NCBI RefSeq assembly: GCF_024347355.1
Contig: NZ_AP025465.1
Location: 496,001 to 560,000, forward strand
Length of the DNA stretch: 64,000 nt
Origin: Vibrio chagasii
GTDB lineage: Bacteria; Pseudomonadota; Gammaproteobacteria; Enterobacterales; Vibrionaceae
Reading direction: 5' to 3'
Made by a program: the position numbers and the translations under genes. The notes under the pieces are model-generated. The model saw only the letters and a list, made by a program, of their open reading frames with translations, had not been told where the DNA came from and ran no database searches. This document shows positions 62,367-64,000 of the stretch, piece after piece. Numbering within the stretch: position 1 is the stretch's first letter; every line of letters starts with the position of its first letter.

Positions 62367-62618
62367 ATGCGTCACTCAGTATATTTAAAATTAGCAACAG
62401 TCCTTATCCGTGCCGATCTTCGTCGTGAAGAGCGGGAATGGCAGCGAAAAGTACGTCGTAGTTCACTAGACCTACCTTGGCACAACACTCATTTGCTAAG
62501 AGATATTGGCCTTGAAGCCGATGGTCGTCCAATTGGTTTCTCTGAGCCTGAAGTTGTCACCATTGAACGTCGCGTTCGTCATCTTCGTCGTGTTCTTAGC
62601 GCGCGAATACCGACGTAA
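62367..62618 (+). CDS. DUF1127 (YjiS-like) small protein
   Basis: An 83-residue, strongly basic protein. The DUF1127 signature is the C-terminal half WHNTHLLRDIGLEADGRPIGF. Members bind or influence RNA and metabolism in some alphaproteobacteria, but the role in Vibrio is unknown. GGAG precedes the ATG. It follows the 40-residue gene and is followed by a terminator. Confidence 0.82.
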   Translation: MRHSVYLKLATVLIRADLRREEREWQRKVRRSSLDLPWHNTHLLRDIGLEADGRPIGFSEPEVVTIERRVRHLRRVLSARIPT

Positions 62619-62710
62619 TCTTTCGGGGTTGATCGCACCTTTCAACCCCTTAAATCATTGACGGTGATAGTTAGGTGTCAAAAGTGAGCGCTTTTGAACT
62701 AGAACTGGAC

Positions 62711-62740
62711 AAAAAAGAGAAGCATTGGCTTCTCTTTTTT
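62711..62740 (+). terminator. Terminator of the DUF1127 gene
   Basis: A perfect thirteen-base stem AAAAAAGAGAAGC / GCTTCTCTTTTTT with an ATTG loop. Confidence 0.94.
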
Positions 62741-62822
62741 GTTTTTTTAATCGAGAAAAATCAACGTGCCCTAGTAAAGAAATAGAGTTCTACTAAGCTA
62801 TAGAGAGCAAGGGAGGCCGGTT

Positions 62823-63134
62823 ATGCAAAAGCATCAGTTAGACATGTGGCTACATGGAGAGCACAAAGACTCGTATCAAATCCCCAAAGTGTACGTTATT
62901 GGCTGTTCCGATATCTCGGAATATCTGCTGGCTGTGGAGTACAAACACAAGCTTGAGCCGGTAAAACAAGATGGTGAGCCACTTCACTTTGGATCTTTGG
63001 ATCAAGTGAAAGAGGAGTTACTCCGGCTAGGGTTTGAAAAGGCCTATCTTCGCTTGCACAATGCTTATGACGAATTTGGCAGTGAGCCAAGTCAAAGCTA
63101 CTGTGATATCGAATTAGCGTTGAAACCTCATTGA
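62823..63134 (+). CDS. Small hypothetical protein, possibly DUF6482
   Basis: A 103-residue soluble protein with no signal peptide. AAGGGAGG lies before the ATG. It looks like a family of short Vibrio proteins sometimes labelled DUF6482, an uncertain match. Blocks such as KVYVIGCSDISEYLLAVEY and VKEELLRLGFEKAYLRL suggest a mixed alpha/beta fold. It converges with mutH; no function can be inferred. Confidence 0.65.
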   Translation: MQKHQLDMWLHGEHKDSYQIPKVYVIGCSDISEYLLAVEYKHKLEPVKQDGEPLHFGSLDQVKEELLRLGFEKAYLRLHNAYDEFGSEPSQSYCDIELALKPH

Positions 63135-63182
63135 TCAAAGAACGTAACTCACTGATATTGTTTCGTACTAATGTTTATTGGG

Positions 63183-63848
63183 CTATGCGTAATGCGTCGT
63201 CAGCAAGTTGTGAGTAAATTGAGTTCGCAAATAAAACCCACGAGGCTTGGTCTTGATGGGCTTTCCACTGGCTCCATAAGCTTCGGTTAACACGCGACTG
63301 TTTGCGGCCTTTGGACGTAAGTGTAGGGCTTCTCCATGCCTTGCCGTGATCTGTTCAACGTTCCCTAAAACGATCAACTCCATCAACTCTTCCCAGTCTC
63401 TCTTTAGGAGTTCGTTCTCAGCTTCACTTGGTGTCCATAGTAGTGGTGATCCAACGTGACGTTCTGCCAGCGGGATTTCTCTTTCCCCTTCTACAGGGAT
63501 CCACAACACTTTAGACAGTTTATTGCGAACATGGCTGGTTTCCCATGTCAGTCCTTGCACTCCCATTAATGGCGCCACACAAACAAAGGTGGTTTCAAGT
63601 GGCTTACCAGAATAGCCAATCGGAATACTCTTTAGCTCGATGCCTAGCTTCGCGAAATCCTGTTCTGGTTTACTGCCGGCAGGTGCGCCTAAGTGCCATT
63701 CTAACAGTTGCCCAACCCAGCCTTTGTCTCGCTTAAGATCGTTTGGCATGTCCATCTCTGCTTCATCAGCGAGCTCTTTGAAGGTCATCCCGGCAATCGC
63801 GTAAGCTCTGTCTAACAACTCTTGTTGTGTTTGTGGTTCTGGTTTCAT
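63183..63848 (-). CDS. mutH: DNA mismatch repair endonuclease MutH
   Basis: MutH nicks the unmethylated strand at hemimethylated GATC when activated by MutS and MutL. Start ATG 63848 ([12 protein letters not shown]) is chosen by family length (221); in-frame starts at 63860 and 63896 give longer forms. None has a Shine-Dalgarno sequence. The catalytic D-x6-E-x-K is Asp64, Glu71, Lys73 in [23 protein letters not shown] extended -10 just upstream suggests a short leader. MutH presence implies Dam methylation in this organism. Confidence 0.96.
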   Translation of the reverse strand: MKPEPQTQQELLDRAYAIAGMTFKELADEAEMDMPNDLKRDKGWVGQLLEWHLGAPAGSKPEQDFAKLGIELKSIPIGYSGKPLETTFVCVAPLMGVQGLTWETSHVRNKLSKVLWIPVEGEREIPLAERHVGSPLLWTPSEAENELLKRDWEELMELIVLGNVEQITARHGEALHLRPKAANSRVLTEAYGASGKPIKTKPRGFYLRTQFTHNLLTTHYA

Positions 63849-63950
63849 AATAAAAGGCATGATCAAAAAAATGATTTTATCAGAAGTTATCACCAAATGA
63901 CGACTGGTTAAGAAATGATCTCCTAGTCGAAGAAGGGATCAAACTTAGGG

Positions 63951-63959
63951 TTATCCACA
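63951..63959 (+). promoter_or_regulatory. DnaA box
   Basis: TTATCCACA matches the strong R1-type box exactly. It is a single site about 100 bp before mutH, in the direction away from it. A lone box occurs often by chance, so a role is unproven. Confidence 0.4.
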
Positions 63960-64000
63960 GGACATAAAGGTAATTAATTGAAATATTAATTTAGTGGATA

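Overview
The window reads as ordinary chromosome I of a marine gammaproteobacterium of the genus Vibrio. Supporting signs are the lysS–vpsR neighbourhood, an arcB–lipoprotein–arcA cluster, two tandem glutamate synthase operons, the fldB/xerD/dsbC/recJ/prfB/lysS block, and proteins close to the E. coli or V. cholerae versions from memory. The species cannot be fixed from the sequence alone. Almost every gene is a housekeeping gene; the only clear mobile element is one complete IS of the Tn5/IS50 type. No rRNA, tRNA or CRISPR array was found.

Layout. 1–7.1 kb: the 3' end of secA, mutT, dapB and the arginine/pyrimidine operon carAB. 7.2–11.2 kb: a TauE/SafE transporter facing a LysR regulator, a flavodoxin-like protein, and the IS, which has landed inside the terminator of a TRIC-channel gene. 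11.2–15 kb: the TRIC gene, the mtnN–cbiB–btuF operon and a DUF1499 lipoprotein. 15–27.5 kb: two gltBD operons in tandem on the minus strand. 27.9–34.6 kb: yhcC, a PAS/GGDEF protein, arcB and a small lipoprotein, facing arcA. 35–41.3 kb: an rraA paralogue, a small outer-membrane protein, and the threonine operon thrLABC with an attenuator. 41.5–53.5 kb: FMN reductase, grcA, nfo, a 36-residue His-rich small protein, ung, hemerythrin, DUF3545, a Na+/alanine symporter, yaaA, srmB, trmN6, brnQ and fldB. 53.6–60.2 kb: xerD, dsbC, recJ, prfB (with its programmed frameshift) and lysS. 60.4–64 kb: vpsR, a 40-residue small protein, DUF1127, a hypothetical protein and mutH.

Themes. Nitrogen and amino acid flow is dense here: carAB, two GOGATs, dapB, thrABC, alanine and branched-chain carriers. 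Redox control is the second theme. ArcB and ArcA sit almost side by side, and FNR-type palindromes (TTGAT-N4-ATCAA) occur upstream of arcA/rraA, grcA and the alanine symporter. The grcA pair has a 53-bp centre-to-centre spacing, the same as I recall for E. coli yfiD. DNA repair and termination genes (mutT, nfo, ung, recJ, mutH, prfB) fill much of the rest.

No wholly new multi-gene system was found. The best leads are small-scale: a recJ start whose only good Shine-Dalgarno sequence lies behind a perfect hairpin; two unlisted small proteins with near-perfect ribosome-binding sites; a DsbC that looks like a lipoprotein and lacks its second disulfide; a VpsR without the sigma-54 contact loop; and an IS that splits a host terminator while carrying its own end hairpins.
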